From NCBI GenBank assembly GCA_965215845.1, contig CBDCEL010000004.1:558001-622000 (forward strand): a DNA stretch of 64,000 nt, given 5' to 3'. The notes under the pieces were generated by a model. That model was not told the DNA's origin. It did no database searches and saw only the letters and a list, made by a program, of their open reading frames with translations. Below, one piece after another: positions 43,840 to 52,911 of this stretch (within the stretch, counting starts at the first letter, position 1; every line of letters begins with the position of its first letter). A program made the position numbers and the translations under genes. The DNA comes from Aurantibacter_A sp965215845 (GTDB lineage: Bacteria; Bacteroidota; Bacteroidia; Flavobacteriales; Flavobacteriaceae).

Positions 43840-45159
43840 TTGCTTTGGCACCCTTAACAAAAGAATTATACCGACCAAAAAGAAAAGAAACAGAAATAGA
43901 ATCGCATAGCGCATTGTACTGATCTGGTCGACCAAGGCAAACAAGGCCATACCAATTACTATACCTATTTTTTCCGCTACATCATAAAAACTGAAATACG
44001 AAGTTGTGTCTTCTGTATCCGGTAAAAATTTCGAATAGGTCGACCTCGCCAAAGATTGCACTCCCCCCATTACCAAACCAACAAGACCCGCCGCTATATA
44101 AAATTGAAGCGGTGATTCCATAAAATAGGCATAGAAACAAAGGCATAACCAAATAAAGTTTACGACCACCAATGTTCTTATGTTTCCAAATCTTTCAGAA
44201 GCTTTCGAAGTAAGTATTGCGCCAATTATTGCGACCAATTGTATGACCAGAATGCTGACTATCAGTCCAGTGGTCTTCTGGTCATTATCCACCCAAGCAA
44301 TTTCTTTTTCCCCAAAATAAACGGCCATTAACATAATCGTCTGTACCGCCATACTGAACACGAAGAATGCACCCAAATAGCGTTTCAACCTTATATTTTG
44401 CTTCAATTGCCTCCATACTTCCTTCAGTTCTTGGAAACCATTGAAAATGATATCCTTTGTGACGCTGTGGCCTGCCGAAACCCCTTTTGGTAGAACGTAA
44501 AAGGTATATTGACTGAATAGAATCCACCATAACCCCACCGTTATAAAAGACACCTTCATAGCTTCGAATTTCGCTTGATCATGTTCCTGCTCCGTGTTAC
44601 CTATATCGAATCCGAACCATTCTGGTTTCATCACCATGGCCAAATTCAAAATCAAGAGGATGACACTACCGATATAGCCCAAGGAGAAACCTTTGGCGCT
44701 GATGGCATCTTGTTGCTCCTCGTAAGCGATGTCGGGCAAATAAGAGTTGTAGAAAACCAGACTTCCCCAGTACCCAATCAGGCCCATGAAGTAAAAGAGC
44801 AGGCTTAGATGTATATAATCAAGGCTAAACCAATAGAGACCAATACAACCCAATCCGCCCAAATAGCAAAAGAACTTCATAAAGCTTTTCTTGTTCCCGA
44901 CGTAATCGGCTATTCCGGACAAAATGGGAGAGGAAACGGCAACGACCAAAAAAGTGAAAGCCGTTATCACCGAGATCAAGACAGTCTGCTTCATTTCGAA
45001 ACCTAAGGCCGAAACCAATTCTTCGGAAGAAGAAAACAATGCCGAATAAAAAATGGGAAATATCGATGAGGCAATGGTCAGGGTGTATACCGAATTGGCC
45101 CAGTCATAAAAGGCCCATGCATTGAGTAGTTTTTTGCTTCCCTTGATAGCTTTGGTCAT
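43825..45159 (-). CDS. MFS transporter, UMF1/Atg22-like family
   Basis: About 444 residues from MTKAIKGSKKLLNAWAFYDWANSVYTLTIA; three further codons upstream hold another Met. AWAFYDWANSVY and the FGNIRTLVVVNFIWLCLC / GLVMGGVQSLARSTYSKFLPD blocks identify the UMF1 family, quoted in part. Twelve or so membrane segments are visible. Eukaryotic Atg22 exports amino acids from the vacuole; the bacterial substrate is unknown. Confidence 0.88.
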   Translation of the reverse strand: MTKAIKGSKKLLNAWAFYDWANSVYTLTIASSIFPIFYSALFSSSEELVSALGFEMKQTVLISVITAFTFLVVAVSSPILSGIADYVGNKKSFMKFFCYLGGLGCIGLYWFSLDYIHLSLLFYFMGLIGYWGSLVFYNSYLPDIAYEEQQDAISAKGFSLGYIGSVILLILNLAMVMKPEWFGFDIGNTEQEHDQAKFEAMKVSFITVGLWWILFSQYTFYVLPKGVSAGHSVTKDIIFNGFQELKEVWRQLKQNIRLKRYLGAFFVFSMAVQTIMLMAVYFGEKEIAWVDNDQKTTGLIVSILVIQLVAIIGAILTSKASERFGNIRTLVVVNFIWLCLCFYAYFMESPLQFYIAAGLVGLVMGGVQSLARSTYSKFLPDTEDTTSYFSFYDVAEKIGIVIGMALFALVDQISTMRYAILFLFLFFLVGIILLLRVPKQEAPN

Positions 45160-45167
45160 AGTTGGCA

Positions 45168-45200
45168 CAAAAAAAAGCCGCTCCGACTAAGGAACGGCTT
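45168..45200 (-). terminator. Rho-independent terminator after the M48 protease gene
   Basis: On the minus strand AAGCCGTTCC pairs with GGAGCGGCTT (one bulge) and eight T follow. It lies 35 bases beyond the M48 stop, just before the UMF1 start. Confidence 0.82.
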
Positions 45201-45234
45201 TAAATATACGATTAATCGAACTAGGGAGGTTGAA

Positions 45235-46044
45235 CTAGTAAAATTTTGTCACACCAAATTTAGCGGCTTCTTGCTTCGCCGCAGGGGCCCATGCGGCCAA
45301 ATTCTTTATCCTAGTATCGTTAGAAGGGTGGGTACTCATAAATTCAGGTGGTGCCTGACCGCCACTTTTGGCCTTCATACGTTTCCAAAGCTCGGATGCC
45401 TCATCAGGGTTGTAACCTGCAATCGCCATAATCTGCAAACCGATTCTATCGGCCTCGGTTTCATGACCTCTGCTAAAGGGCAGCATAACGCCAAGGGCCG
45501 AACCAATGCCATATGCTTGGTTGAACATATTCCTTTTTTGAGGATCCTTAATGGCTACATTGCCAGCAACTGCACCGATTTGCTGTAATGTACCCGCACT
45601 CATACGCTGTGCACCATGGTCCGCAAGGGCGTGGGCAACTTCGTGGCCCATAACCACCGCAATACCCGTTTCAGATTGGGTGATGGGCAGAATACCGGTA
45701 TAAAAAACGATTTTACCGCCTGGCATGCACCAAGCGTTTACATTTTCATCTTTTACCAAATTGTATTCCCATTTATAATCTTTCAAATAGCCCGGATATC
45801 CATTGGCAACCAACCATCGTTCGGCCGCGGAAGAAATTCGTTGTCCGACCTTGGTTATCATTCTTGACTCTACAGTATTTTCCACCACAGCATTCTCGGT
45901 CAAGAATTGATCATACTGGGCAAAGGCCATGGGGAATATCTGACTATTGGGGTAGAAGTTCAAAACTTTCTTTCCCGTAAATGGATTTACTTTACATGCG
46001 GCAACGCTCAAAAAAACGAACATTACCAATAGGGATCTTTTCAT
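45235..46044 (-). CDS. M48-family zinc metalloprotease lipoprotein (BepA/LoiP-like)
   Basis: 269 residues. Lipobox ends at Cys17 (LSVAAC). Zinc-site HEVAH with the third ligand in HETEADRIG; NVNAWCMPGGKIVFYTGIL precedes the helix as in the family. Such periplasmic proteases degrade or help fold outer-membrane proteins. It is transcribed alone, divergent from a collagen-like lipoprotein gene. Confidence 0.92.
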   Translation of the reverse strand: MKRSLLVMFVFLSVAACKVNPFTGKKVLNFYPNSQIFPMAFAQYDQFLTENAVVENTVESRMITKVGQRISSAAERWLVANGYPGYLKDYKWEYNLVKDENVNAWCMPGGKIVFYTGILPITQSETGIAVVMGHEVAHALADHGAQRMSAGTLQQIGAVAGNVAIKDPQKRNMFNQAYGIGSALGVMLPFSRGHETEADRIGLQIMAIAGYNPDEASELWKRMKAKSGGQAPPEFMSTHPSNDTRIKNLAAWAPAAKQEAAKFGVTKFY

Positions 46045-46263
46045 TGTCGTAGTGTTTAATTATAGGTTCTCAATATACAAAAATTTAACGTTTTTGATCA
46101 GGGTATTCGATACATCCTTGAACAAGAACATTTTTATGGTTTCAAATTCTGTACCAAAAATATTTCAATATATAAGCAACTGAAAACGTTTACGTTACGA
46201 CGCTTGATGATTACTTTGGAAAATCTCTCCGCAAAATTGGAACGCTTTTTGAAACTTAACGTT

Positions 46264-46271
46264 TAAGTTTG
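46264..46271 (+). promoter_or_regulatory. Candidate -7 element of the collagen-like lipoprotein gene
   Basis: TAAGTTTG matches TAnnTTTG. A TTG lies 24 bases upstream (46237-46239), one base longer than the usual spacer maximum. The start codon is 30 bases downstream. Confidence 0.4.
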
Positions 46272-46301
46272 AAAAACAGTTATGAATTAATACCATATAT
46301 C

Positions 46302-46886
46302 ATGAAAAAAGCTGCACTACTATTCGGAACATTTATAGCACTCTTATTTATTGCCTGTGAAGGCCCAGCCGGACCTCCAGGCTTCGACGGCCTTGATGGT
46401 TTGGACGGACGCGATGGGGTAGACGGACAAGATGGCGTCAATATTTTAGGAAATGTGTTCGACGTGGAAGGAGACTTCACATTGGAGAATGAATATCAAA
46501 TCTTTGTTGATTTTGCCGAAGTTGCCCCCTCTTTGGAAGTATTTGAAACCGATGTCGTTCTGGTCTATCTTTTATGGGACCAGACAGAAGACAGCAATGG
46601 CGAGCCCGTTGACATTTGGAGGCTGATGCCCCAGACCAGGATCTTGGATCAAGGTCTGTTGCAGTATAACTATGATTACACCTTCTTGGATGTCAATATG
46701 TTTTTGGAAGCCGATTTTGATTTAGGTACTTTACAGCCCGGAGACACCGATGCCCAGGTTTTCAGAATCGCAGTTCTACCTGCCGAAATGACCTCAAGTT
46801 CAAGAATGGACAAATCGAACGTGGCAAGCGTTATGAGTGCACTTGGTGTCGCAGAAGAAAGTGTAGCCCGTGTGAAGGTAAACTGA
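46302..46886 (+). CDS. Lipoprotein with a short collagen-like Gly-X-Y stretch
   Basis: 194 residues from MKKAALLFGTFIALLFIACEG; the upstream 11 codons are rejected because the signal peptide starts here. Lipobox Cys19. The mature N-terminus is GPAGPPGFDGLDGLDGR and continues to DGQDG, about eight Gly-X-Y triplets with Asp in many Y positions. The rest is a strand-rich domain with VDIWRLMPQTRILDQGLLQYNYD. Similar stalks occur in surface lipoproteins of Bacteroidota. Function unknown. Confidence 0.82.
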   Translation: MKKAALLFGTFIALLFIACEGPAGPPGFDGLDGLDGRDGVDGQDGVNILGNVFDVEGDFTLENEYQIFVDFAEVAPSLEVFETDVVLVYLLWDQTEDSNGEPVDIWRLMPQTRILDQGLLQYNYDYTFLDVNMFLEADFDLGTLQPGDTDAQVFRIAVLPAEMTSSSRMDKSNVASVMSALGVAEESVARVKVN

Positions 46887-46906
46887 TTTTCATGATAATC
46901 CCGAAT

Positions 46907-46945
46907 AAAAACCCTGACGTTCATCGTCGGGGTTTTGTTTTTTTA
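46907..46945 (+). terminator. Rho-independent terminator after the collagen-like lipoprotein gene
   Basis: aaaccctgacg pairs with cgtcggggttt (one G-T pair) around ttcat, followed by tgttttttt. It begins 20 bases after the stop. Confidence 0.82.
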
Positions 46946-47009
46946 TTATTTAATTTTGAAAGGATATGCCGGGATTCTCGTCGAATACCTAAAATGAAAA
47001 TCCAACAAA

Positions 47010-47507
47010 ATGTTTAAACAAATTGCTTTGATACTAGCTCTTGCCATTGTAGGGTGCAAGGGCGTATCACAAGAGAAAAAAGAGTCGGGTAAAAATGAGA
47101 ATGGGTCCGAGAAGACCTTTGCCGTAGTCAAAACGGATGCTGAGTGGAGAAAGGAGCTGACCGATATGCAATACTATATTCTTCGAAAGGCGGGTACTGA
47201 AAATCCGTTTACGAGTGAGCTTTTAAACAATAAAGAAAAAGGCATTTACGTCTGCGCAGCCTGTGAAACAGAACTTTTCAAAAGCGAAACCAAATTTGAT
47301 TCAGGTACGGGTTGGCCCAGTTTCTATCAAGAAATAGAAGGCAATGTCGCCTATGATATAGATTATAAAATCGGCTATAAACGTACCGAAGAGCATTGTG
47401 CCACTTGCGGCGGACATTTGGGCCATGTCTTTGATGACGGCCCCCGACCGACAGGTGAAAGGCACTGTATCAATGGAGCGGCCTTGAAGTTTGTTCCAAC
47501 AGAATAA
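47010..47507 (+). CDS. msrB: Peptide-methionine (R)-S-oxide reductase, lipoprotein form
   Basis: 165 residues with a lipobox at Cys16 (LAIVGCKG), so it acts in the envelope. The MsrB core has YVCAAC and EEHCATCGGHLGHVFDDGP, providing the zinc cysteine pairs. GTGWPSFY is the substrate pocket and the catalytic Cys is in GERHCINGAALKF. It repairs oxidised methionine in secreted proteins. A TAATTTTG box lies upstream at 46951-46958. Confidence 0.93.
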   Translation: MFKQIALILALAIVGCKGVSQEKKESGKNENGSEKTFAVVKTDAEWRKELTDMQYYILRKAGTENPFTSELLNNKEKGIYVCAACETELFKSETKFDSGTGWPSFYQEIEGNVAYDIDYKIGYKRTEEHCATCGGHLGHVFDDGPRPTGERHCINGAALKFVPTE

Positions 47508-47580
47508 GGTTCTCCCTAATCTTTTCAAATGGAAAAGGTTCTTGGGCATTTAAGTATGGCTTTAGACTTGTTTAAAAATC

Positions 47581-48108
47581 ATGGACCATCCAGAAAATTA
47601 TCTCCAAAGTGTAGGGCGTGAATTTCGACGCTATAAGCAATTAGGTGACAAAACCTTCGCTCAATTGTCAGAAGACGAACTAATCTGGCGATATAGCCAG
47701 GAAGATAATTCCATCGCCCAGATAGTCAAACATTTAGCTGGAAACATGCTCAGTCGCTGGACCAACTTTCTCGATGAAGATGGTGAAAAGGAATGGCGCA
47801 ATCGCGACCAAGAATTCACAGATCCCCCAAGCTCGAAAGAAGCACTTTTGGAGGTTTGGGAAAGGGGATGGAACTGCCTGTTCAACACGCTGGACTCGAT
47901 CGATGAATCAAACTTTGGTTCTAAAGTCAAAATAAGAGCCGAGCCACATTCCATCGTTGAGGCCATCAATCGCCAATTGGCTCATTATGCAAGCCACGTA
48001 GGCCAAATTGTATTTTTGGGCAAAATGCTAAAAGGAAAAGATTGGGTCTCCTTGTCCATACCTAAGGGCGAATCTGCTGCTTTCAATAAAGCCAAATTCG
48101 GTAAATAA
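47581..48108 (+). CDS. DUF1572 (DinB-like) protein
   Basis: 175 residues. IVKHLAGNMLSRWTNFLDEDGEK has the His and the DUF1572 pattern, and the late helix RQLAHYASHVGQIVFLGKML supplies two further histidines. A four-helix DinB-like metal site is likely. Function unknown. The starting Met is preceded by a 70-base gap from msrB; no strong promoter is seen. Confidence 0.85.
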   Translation: MDHPENYLQSVGREFRRYKQLGDKTFAQLSEDELIWRYSQEDNSIAQIVKHLAGNMLSRWTNFLDEDGEKEWRNRDQEFTDPPSSKEALLEVWERGWNCLFNTLDSIDESNFGSKVKIRAEPHSIVEAINRQLAHYASHVGQIVFLGKMLKGKDWVSLSIPKGESAAFNKAKFGK

Positions 48109-48188
48109 GCACATAAAATTCCAATCGAAAACCCCAGGCTCCAAAAAGCTAGGATTGAAACTCCGCGCTCGGAATTTGGTGTTTATGA

Positions 48189-48221
48189 TTTGGGATTTGG
48201 ACCTTACCTTTCGTACATTTG
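48189..48221 (+). promoter_or_regulatory. Promoter of lpdA (TTTG-N21-TACATTTG)
   Basis: TTTG (48189-48192), a 21-base spacer and TACATTTG (48214-48221) match the Bacteroidota consensus fully, 22 bases before the lpdA ATG. Confidence 0.6.
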
Positions 48222-48243
48222 CCACTCCTTAAAAATCAGATTT

Positions 48244-49635
48244 ATGAGCAACTTCGATATCATTGTTTTGGGTAGCGGGCCTGGGGGCTACGTAACCGCA
48301 ATAAGGGCCTCTCAGTTGGGGTTTAAAACGGCAATCGTCGAAAAGGAAAATTTAGGTGGCGTTTGTCTGAACTGGGGCTGCATTCCTACCAAGGCATTAT
48401 TGAAATCCGCTCAGGTATTCGAATATCTGAATCACGCCTCAGATTATGGCCTAAAGGCTGAAGGGGTCGACAAAGATTTCGAGGCTGTGGTGAAACGAAG
48501 TCGCAATGTGGCAGATGGCATGAGCAAAGGCGTTCAATTTTTGATGAAGAAAAACAAAATTGAGGTCATCAACGGTTATGGAAAGGTCAAACCAGGCAAA
48601 AAAGTTTCCGTAAAAGACGAAAATGGAAAAGAAACCGAATACGGCGCCAAATATATTATCATTGCGACCGGTGCAAGAAGTCGTGAACTACCAAACCTAA
48701 AACAAGACGGTGAAAAGATAATCGGCTATCGAGAGGCCATGAGCCTAAAAACCCAGCCCAAAAAAATGGTGGTCGTAGGCAGTGGTGCCATAGGTATAGA
48801 ATTTGCCTATTTCTACAATGCCATGGGTACGGAGGTTGTGGTGGTCGAATACCTTCCGAATATCGTTCCTGTTGAAGATGAGGACGTTTCAAAACAATTG
48901 GAGCGCAGCTTTAAAAAATCGGGAATAAAAATCATGACCTCCTCAGAAGTTACCCACGTCGATACTTCTGGCGAGGGTGTGAAGGTAAATGTCAAAAGGG
49001 AAAAAGGAGCCGAGATCGTTCCGGCCGACATCGTTTTATCAGCCGTTGGGATAAAATCAAATATCGAAAATATCGGATTGGAGGAAGTAGGCATCAAAAC
49101 CGACCGTGACAAGATTTTGGTCGATGAATATTATAAGACCAATGTAGATGGCTATTATGCGATTGGGGATGTAACACCAGGACAGGCCTTAGCACATGTC
49201 GCATCGGCCGAAGGCATTTTATGCGTCGAAAAACTAGCCGGTATGCATGTCGAACCCTTGGATTATGGCAACATTCCAGGATGCACCTATTGCATTCCGG
49301 AGGTAGCTTCCGTGGGCCTTACCGAAAAGCAGGCCAAGGAGCAAGGGTTCGATATCAAGGTTGGCAAGTTCCCGTTTTCTGCAAGTGGTAAAGCAAAGGC
49401 CTCAGGTAATGCCGATGGTTTTGTAAAAGTCATCTTCGATGCCAAATACGGTGAATGGCTAGGTTGCCATATGATCGGGGTAGGCGTTACGGATATGATC
49501 GCCGAGGCGGTTGTGGCGCGAAAATTGGAAACCACAGGTCATGAAGTCTTAAAAGCCGTTCATCCGCATCCGACGATGAGCGAGGCAGTTATGGAAGCCG
49601 TTGCAGATGCCTACGACGAAGTTATCCATTTATAG
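48244..49635 (+). CDS. lpdA: Dihydrolipoyl dehydrogenase (E3)
   Basis: 463 residues from MSNFDIIVLGSGPGGYVTAI; the upstream reading adds unrelated residues and overlaps the promoter. FAD loop GSGPGGY, redox disulfide GGVCLNWGCIPTKALL, NAD loop VVVGSGAIGIEFAYF, second FAD motif YYAIGDVTPG and the active-site His-Glu in HPHPTMSEAVMEA are all present. It reoxidises lipoyl groups of pyruvate/2-oxoglutarate dehydrogenase or of the glycine cleavage system (gcvT is ~44 kb away). The PepSY gene starts directly at its stop. Confidence 0.96.
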   Translation: MSNFDIIVLGSGPGGYVTAIRASQLGFKTAIVEKENLGGVCLNWGCIPTKALLKSAQVFEYLNHASDYGLKAEGVDKDFEAVVKRSRNVADGMSKGVQFLMKKNKIEVINGYGKVKPGKKVSVKDENGKETEYGAKYIIIATGARSRELPNLKQDGEKIIGYREAMSLKTQPKKMVVVGSGAIGIEFAYFYNAMGTEVVVVEYLPNIVPVEDEDVSKQLERSFKKSGIKIMTSSEVTHVDTSGEGVKVNVKREKGAEIVPADIVLSAVGIKSNIENIGLEEVGIKTDRDKILVDEYYKTNVDGYYAIGDVTPGQALAHVASAEGILCVEKLAGMHVEPLDYGNIPGCTYCIPEVASVGLTEKQAKEQGFDIKVGKFPFSASGKAKASGNADGFVKVIFDAKYGEWLGCHMIGVGVTDMIAEAVVARKLETTGHEVLKAVHPHPTMSEAVMEAVADAYDEVIHL

Positions 49636-50187
49636 ATGAATTTGACCCATCGTAACATCCATAGGGATGTGGCCTACTTCTATGTCGGCTTGATCATCGC
49701 CTTTTCATTTTCCGGCATTATTTTGAACCATCGCCAAGATTGGTACCCGATGGATTACAGTTATGAAACAAAGGAGGTTCTAATAACAATTCCAACGGAC
49801 AAATCAAAACTTGATTCCAAGGAATACATAAAGGGTATTTCAAAAGAATGGGGACTTGCAGAAGATTATGATGGGCATCGTATTCGTAATAACGAACTTC
49901 GAATTTTCTTTAAGGACAACGTCATACTCGATGCAGATATAGATACTGGAAAGGGCACGCTTGAATACAAGAGGAAGGTGCCTTTTTTAGGCCACACGAT
50001 GTACCTTCATAAAAGCACGAACAATTTTTGGATCTGGTATTCCGATATTTTTGGGGCGGCCATGTTGGTGATCGCCATTACAGGAATGTTCTTGGTTCGT
50101 GGCAAGCACAGTTTCAAACAAAGAGGTTGGAAATTAGCCCTTGCCGGACTCATTTTCCCATTGATTTTTCTATTTATTTTCGGTTAG
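49636..50187 (+). CDS. PepSY-associated membrane protein
   Basis: 183 residues. MNLTHRNIHRDVAYFYVGLIIAFSFSGIILNHRQDW has the first membrane helix and the conserved His and Asn-His pattern of PepSY-TM proteins, quoted here in part as FSFSGIILNHRQDW. A second half contains FLGHTMYLHKSTNNFWIWYSDIFG and ends in a basic-flanked helix. These proteins often accompany iron-siderophore or haem reduction. It begins at the base after the lpdA stop. Confidence 0.82.
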   Translation: MNLTHRNIHRDVAYFYVGLIIAFSFSGIILNHRQDWYPMDYSYETKEVLITIPTDKSKLDSKEYIKGISKEWGLAEDYDGHRIRNNELRIFFKDNVILDADIDTGKGTLEYKRKVPFLGHTMYLHKSTNNFWIWYSDIFGAAMLVIAITGMFLVRGKHSFKQRGWKLALAGLIFPLIFLFIFG

Positions 50188-50190
50188 GCT

Positions 50191-50463
50191 ATGCAAAAGG
50201 CGTTTCGCATTACGGCAATTTTGGAGGGTATATCGTACTTGGCGCTTTTTGCAGTGACCATGCCATTAAAATATTTGGCCGACCTGCCCATGCCGAATAA
50301 ATATGTAGGTTACGCACATGGGTTTTTGTTCATCGCCTACATCATTCTCGCCATCGTTTTTTGGATGGAGAAAAAGTGGAGTGTCAAACGACTCATAATT
50401 CTATTGGTTGCCTCGCTCCTGCCCTTTGCCACCTTCTATGTCGACAAGAAATATTTGAGTTAG
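50191..50463 (+). CDS. DUF3817 small membrane protein
   Basis: 90 residues, three membrane helices. FRITAILEGISYLALFAVTMPLKY and VGYAHGFLFIAYIILAI are the DUF3817 signatures. Function unknown. It follows the PepSY gene by 3 bases and its stop overlaps the convergent dehydrogenase gene by 4 bases. Confidence 0.88.
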   Translation: MQKAFRITAILEGISYLALFAVTMPLKYLADLPMPNKYVGYAHGFLFIAYIILAIVFWMEKKWSVKRLIILLVASLLPFATFYVDKKYLS

Positions 50464-51659
50464 TTGTCGGCTTCCTGAAACTTGTAAATAGATCCATCGA
50501 AAGCACAGATATATAGTTCTTGTGCCGTGTCGGTACCGAAAGAAGAAATATTCAATCCAGATTCTACGATCAAGTCATTGGTACTACCATCTTCGGTCAA
50601 TGCCCAAATTCTTCCCGTAATGAAATCACCGTAGATATATTTTCCTTGTAGGGAAGTATTTTCACTACCCCGATAAACGTAACCTCCTGTGATGGAACGA
50701 TCACCGTTGCTCTGGGTATATTCAAAAATGGGGTCGATCAATCCCGTGGTGTTGCAATCTCCGCTGAAGCAATCGGTGCCTTCAAAAAAGTTCCAACCAT
50801 AATTACCTCCCGACTCGATTACATCGATTTCCTCGATTTTATTCTGGCCAACATCCCCTGTCCACAATTTACCCGTTTGGGTATCGAAACTCATCCTCCA
50901 AGGATTTCGTAATCCGTAAGCGTAAATTTCACTTCTGAAATCGGGCTCATTGACAAAAGGATTGTCGCTGGGAACCGCATAATTCAGACCGCCTTGAACA
51001 TTATCGACATCGATTCTCAGTATGGTTCCCAAAAGATTTGACCGGTTCTGGGCATTTCCGGAAGTATCGCCGGCCCCTCCGCCATCGCCTACCGCTATAT
51101 ATAGAAACCCATCAGGGCCGAAAGCCAGTTGTCCGCCGTTATGGTTGGTCTGGGGCTGCGGAATTTCTATGATCACAATCTCGCTGTCGGGGTCTACCAT
51201 ATTCCCATTGGCTGCTGAAACCGTGAAGCGCGAAACAAACGCCATACTCGAAACCGGGGTATAATGCACATACAAAAATCCGTTCGAGTCAAAATCTGGA
51301 TGGAAAGTAAAACCCATCAAACCTTGCTCGCTTGTAGTGGAAATATTTCCCAGGTCTAAAAATATTTCCGTAACGTCAACCCCGGGATCATTCTCAAATA
51401 CCTTGATAACGCCATCTTTTTCGGCCACATAGATCTTGTTTGACCCTATACCGGTAGCCTGCAAATCAAGAGGCTCTGAAAATGACAAATTCGGAAATGC
51501 ATTTACAACTCCCAACATTTGATTTTCACCCTCACTTGGTGGTTCTTGGTCCATAGGTTCCTCTGTTTCTGTGGGCACATCAACAACTGTATTGTCATTA
51601 TTGCACGACATGGAACAAATGTAAAAAACCACCAGAACCATTACTCTTAAGTCTTTCAT
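50460..51659 (-). CDS. PQQ-dependent sugar dehydrogenase-like lipoprotein (glucose/sorbosone dehydrogenase fold)
   Basis: 399 residues; lipobox near Cys19 (YICSMSCNN). The six-bladed propeller is visible: LMGFTFHPDFDSNGFLYVHY, NHNGGQLAFGPDGFLYIAVGDGGGAGD, GLRNPWRMSFDTQTGKLWTGDVGQN and GNYGWNFFEGTD. The His of the PQQ site (NHNGGQ) is present. A soluble quinoprotein that oxidises sugars or aldehydes is likely; PQQ synthesis genes are not in the window, so the cofactor may be imported or another ligand used. Confidence 0.9.
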   Translation of the reverse strand: MKDLRVMVLVVFYICSMSCNNDNTVVDVPTETEEPMDQEPPSEGENQMLGVVNAFPNLSFSEPLDLQATGIGSNKIYVAEKDGVIKVFENDPGVDVTEIFLDLGNISTTSEQGLMGFTFHPDFDSNGFLYVHYTPVSSMAFVSRFTVSAANGNMVDPDSEIVIIEIPQPQTNHNGGQLAFGPDGFLYIAVGDGGGAGDTSGNAQNRSNLLGTILRIDVDNVQGGLNYAVPSDNPFVNEPDFRSEIYAYGLRNPWRMSFDTQTGKLWTGDVGQNKIEEIDVIESGGNYGWNFFEGTDCFSGDCNTTGLIDPIFEYTQSNGDRSITGGYVYRGSENTSLQGKYIYGDFITGRIWALTEDGSTNDLIVESGLNISSFGTDTAQELYICAFDGSIYKFQEADN

Positions 51660-51734
51660 AACAATCTTTTTTTAAATTATATACGCAAGCCTTAAACCAA
51701 AAGTTCTTTAATGCGTCCGGTTTGAAGCATGAAA

Positions 51735-52148
51735 TCAAAGAAAGCTTTGAATGGCCAAGTCATAACTTTGAAGTCCGAATCCTAAAATCACGCCTTTGGC
51801 GCCAGATGAAATATGGGAGACATGACGAAAATCCTCACGCTTGAAGGTATTCGAAATATGCACTTCGATAACTGGAGACTCCACTGCTTTCACGGCATCT
51901 CCTATGCCAACAGAGGTATGGGTATAAGCGGCCGCGTTCAGAATAATACCATCATATGAAAATCCGACTTCTTGAATTTTATCGATTAATTCGCCCTCAA
52001 TGTTCGATTGAAAGTATTCCAGTTCTACATCTTTGAACCTGAGCCGAAGTTCTGCAAGATAGTCCTCAAAAGTGGTGCCGCCATAGACTTCCGGCTCGCG
52101 TTTACCCAAGAGGTTGAGATTGGGCCCGTTGATAATTATAATCTTCAT
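51735..52148 (-). CDS. aroQ: 3-dehydroquinate dehydratase, type II
   Basis: 137 residues. NGPNLNLLGKREPEVYG, the loop NAAAYTHTSVGIGDAV and EVHISNTFKREDFRH are the type II signatures with the catalytic Tyr, Asn and His. It acts in the shikimate pathway. In many Bacteroidota aroQ is next to xerD; here three barrel genes lie between. Confidence 0.95.
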   Translation of the reverse strand: MKIIIINGPNLNLLGKREPEVYGGTTFEDYLAELRLRFKDVELEYFQSNIEGELIDKIQEVGFSYDGIILNAAAYTHTSVGIGDAVKAVESPVIEVHISNTFKREDFRHVSHISSGAKGVILGFGLQSYDLAIQSFL

Positions 52149-52209
52149 CTGATAAAAGTATCAAATAGGGGGCTATTAAAAAAGTTACTCCGTTTTTCCA
52201 ACCAAATAA

Positions 52210-52225
52210 ATTCGGGAGCCCGAAT
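52210..52225 (-). terminator. Terminator-like hairpin after the first barrel gene
   Basis: attcggg (52210-52216) pairs with cccgaat (52219-52225), a perfect stem with a 2-base loop. On the minus strand TTATTTGG follows. It overlaps the stop codon of the 52225 gene. Confidence 0.5.
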
Positions 52226-52737
52226 CAATACGGATTTTTGGGCGGGAAAGTATAAAGTATGCCTAGATTGACCGTGTTCCAGTCCTCGCCATCCAAAATC
52301 ACATTGGTATATGAAACATTAAGCTCTGTTTGGGCACCAAGTAGAAAGCCAACAAGTGGTTTATAGAAAAGTCCGCCTTCATTTCCTTCATTGATTCCGA
52401 AAGCATTACCGACTTCCCCCCCAAAGGAGAACGAATTTGAAGGCCAAATACGAACCGAGAGACCCAGAGGAATAAATTGCACATGTGGCAAATCGTCCAA
52501 AACCACATCTTCATGAAAAGTCTCCGGAAAGCCATTCGTAAAACCTGTCATAATACCCAAGTCGACCACCTCACCCAAAGGATACATATAGCCAAGGTCT
52601 AGGCCAGCTCCCAGGCTCACCAAATTCTTGTTCTCACCTAATGGCAAAGAACCATGTATGCCCAGTTTAAAACCTTTTTGTGCCTGCATCGTAAATACAG
52701 ATAGTAGTATGGCAATCAGTAAAATGACCTTTTTCAT
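52225..52737 (-). CDS. Outer-membrane beta-barrel protein
   Basis: About 170 residues from MKKVILLIAILLSVFTMQAQ, which is a signal peptide with cleavage near MQA-QK; nine upstream codons are rejected. The mature part is a run of alternating hydrophobic strands (GFKLGIHGSLPLGENKNLVSLGAGLDLGYMYPLG), quoted in part, ending in a Tyr. It is a small 8-stranded barrel of the porin/OmpA-like type. Ligand unknown. Confidence 0.82.
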   Translation of the reverse strand: MKKVILLIAILLSVFTMQAQKGFKLGIHGSLPLGENKNLVSLGAGLDLGYMYPLGEVVDLGIMTGFTNGFPETFHEDVVLDDLPHVQFIPLGLSVRIWPSNSFSFGGEVGNAFGINEGNEGGLFYKPLVGFLLGAQTELNVSYTNVILDGEDWNTVNLGILYTFPPKNPY

Positions 52738-52863
52738 AATGACAATTGATAAATAACGAATCACCCAAAAAAGGGCGAGTTAAAACATAACTCGGTAATA
52801 CTCGAAAAATTGCATAAAAAAGACCTGGTCACGAATATTCAAACAATTTGAAACCTTTAGTAC

Positions 52864-52893
52864 AAAAAAAAGGCCCGGTCTTTACCGGGCCTT
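52864..52893 (-). terminator. Rho-independent terminator after the second barrel gene
   Basis: aaggcccggt (52870-52879) pairs exactly with accgggcctt (52884-52893). On the minus strand a T-run (7 bases) follows. It lies 19 bases beyond the stop. Confidence 0.85.
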
Positions 52894-52911
52894 GTCATGC
52901 TTCAACATTCA

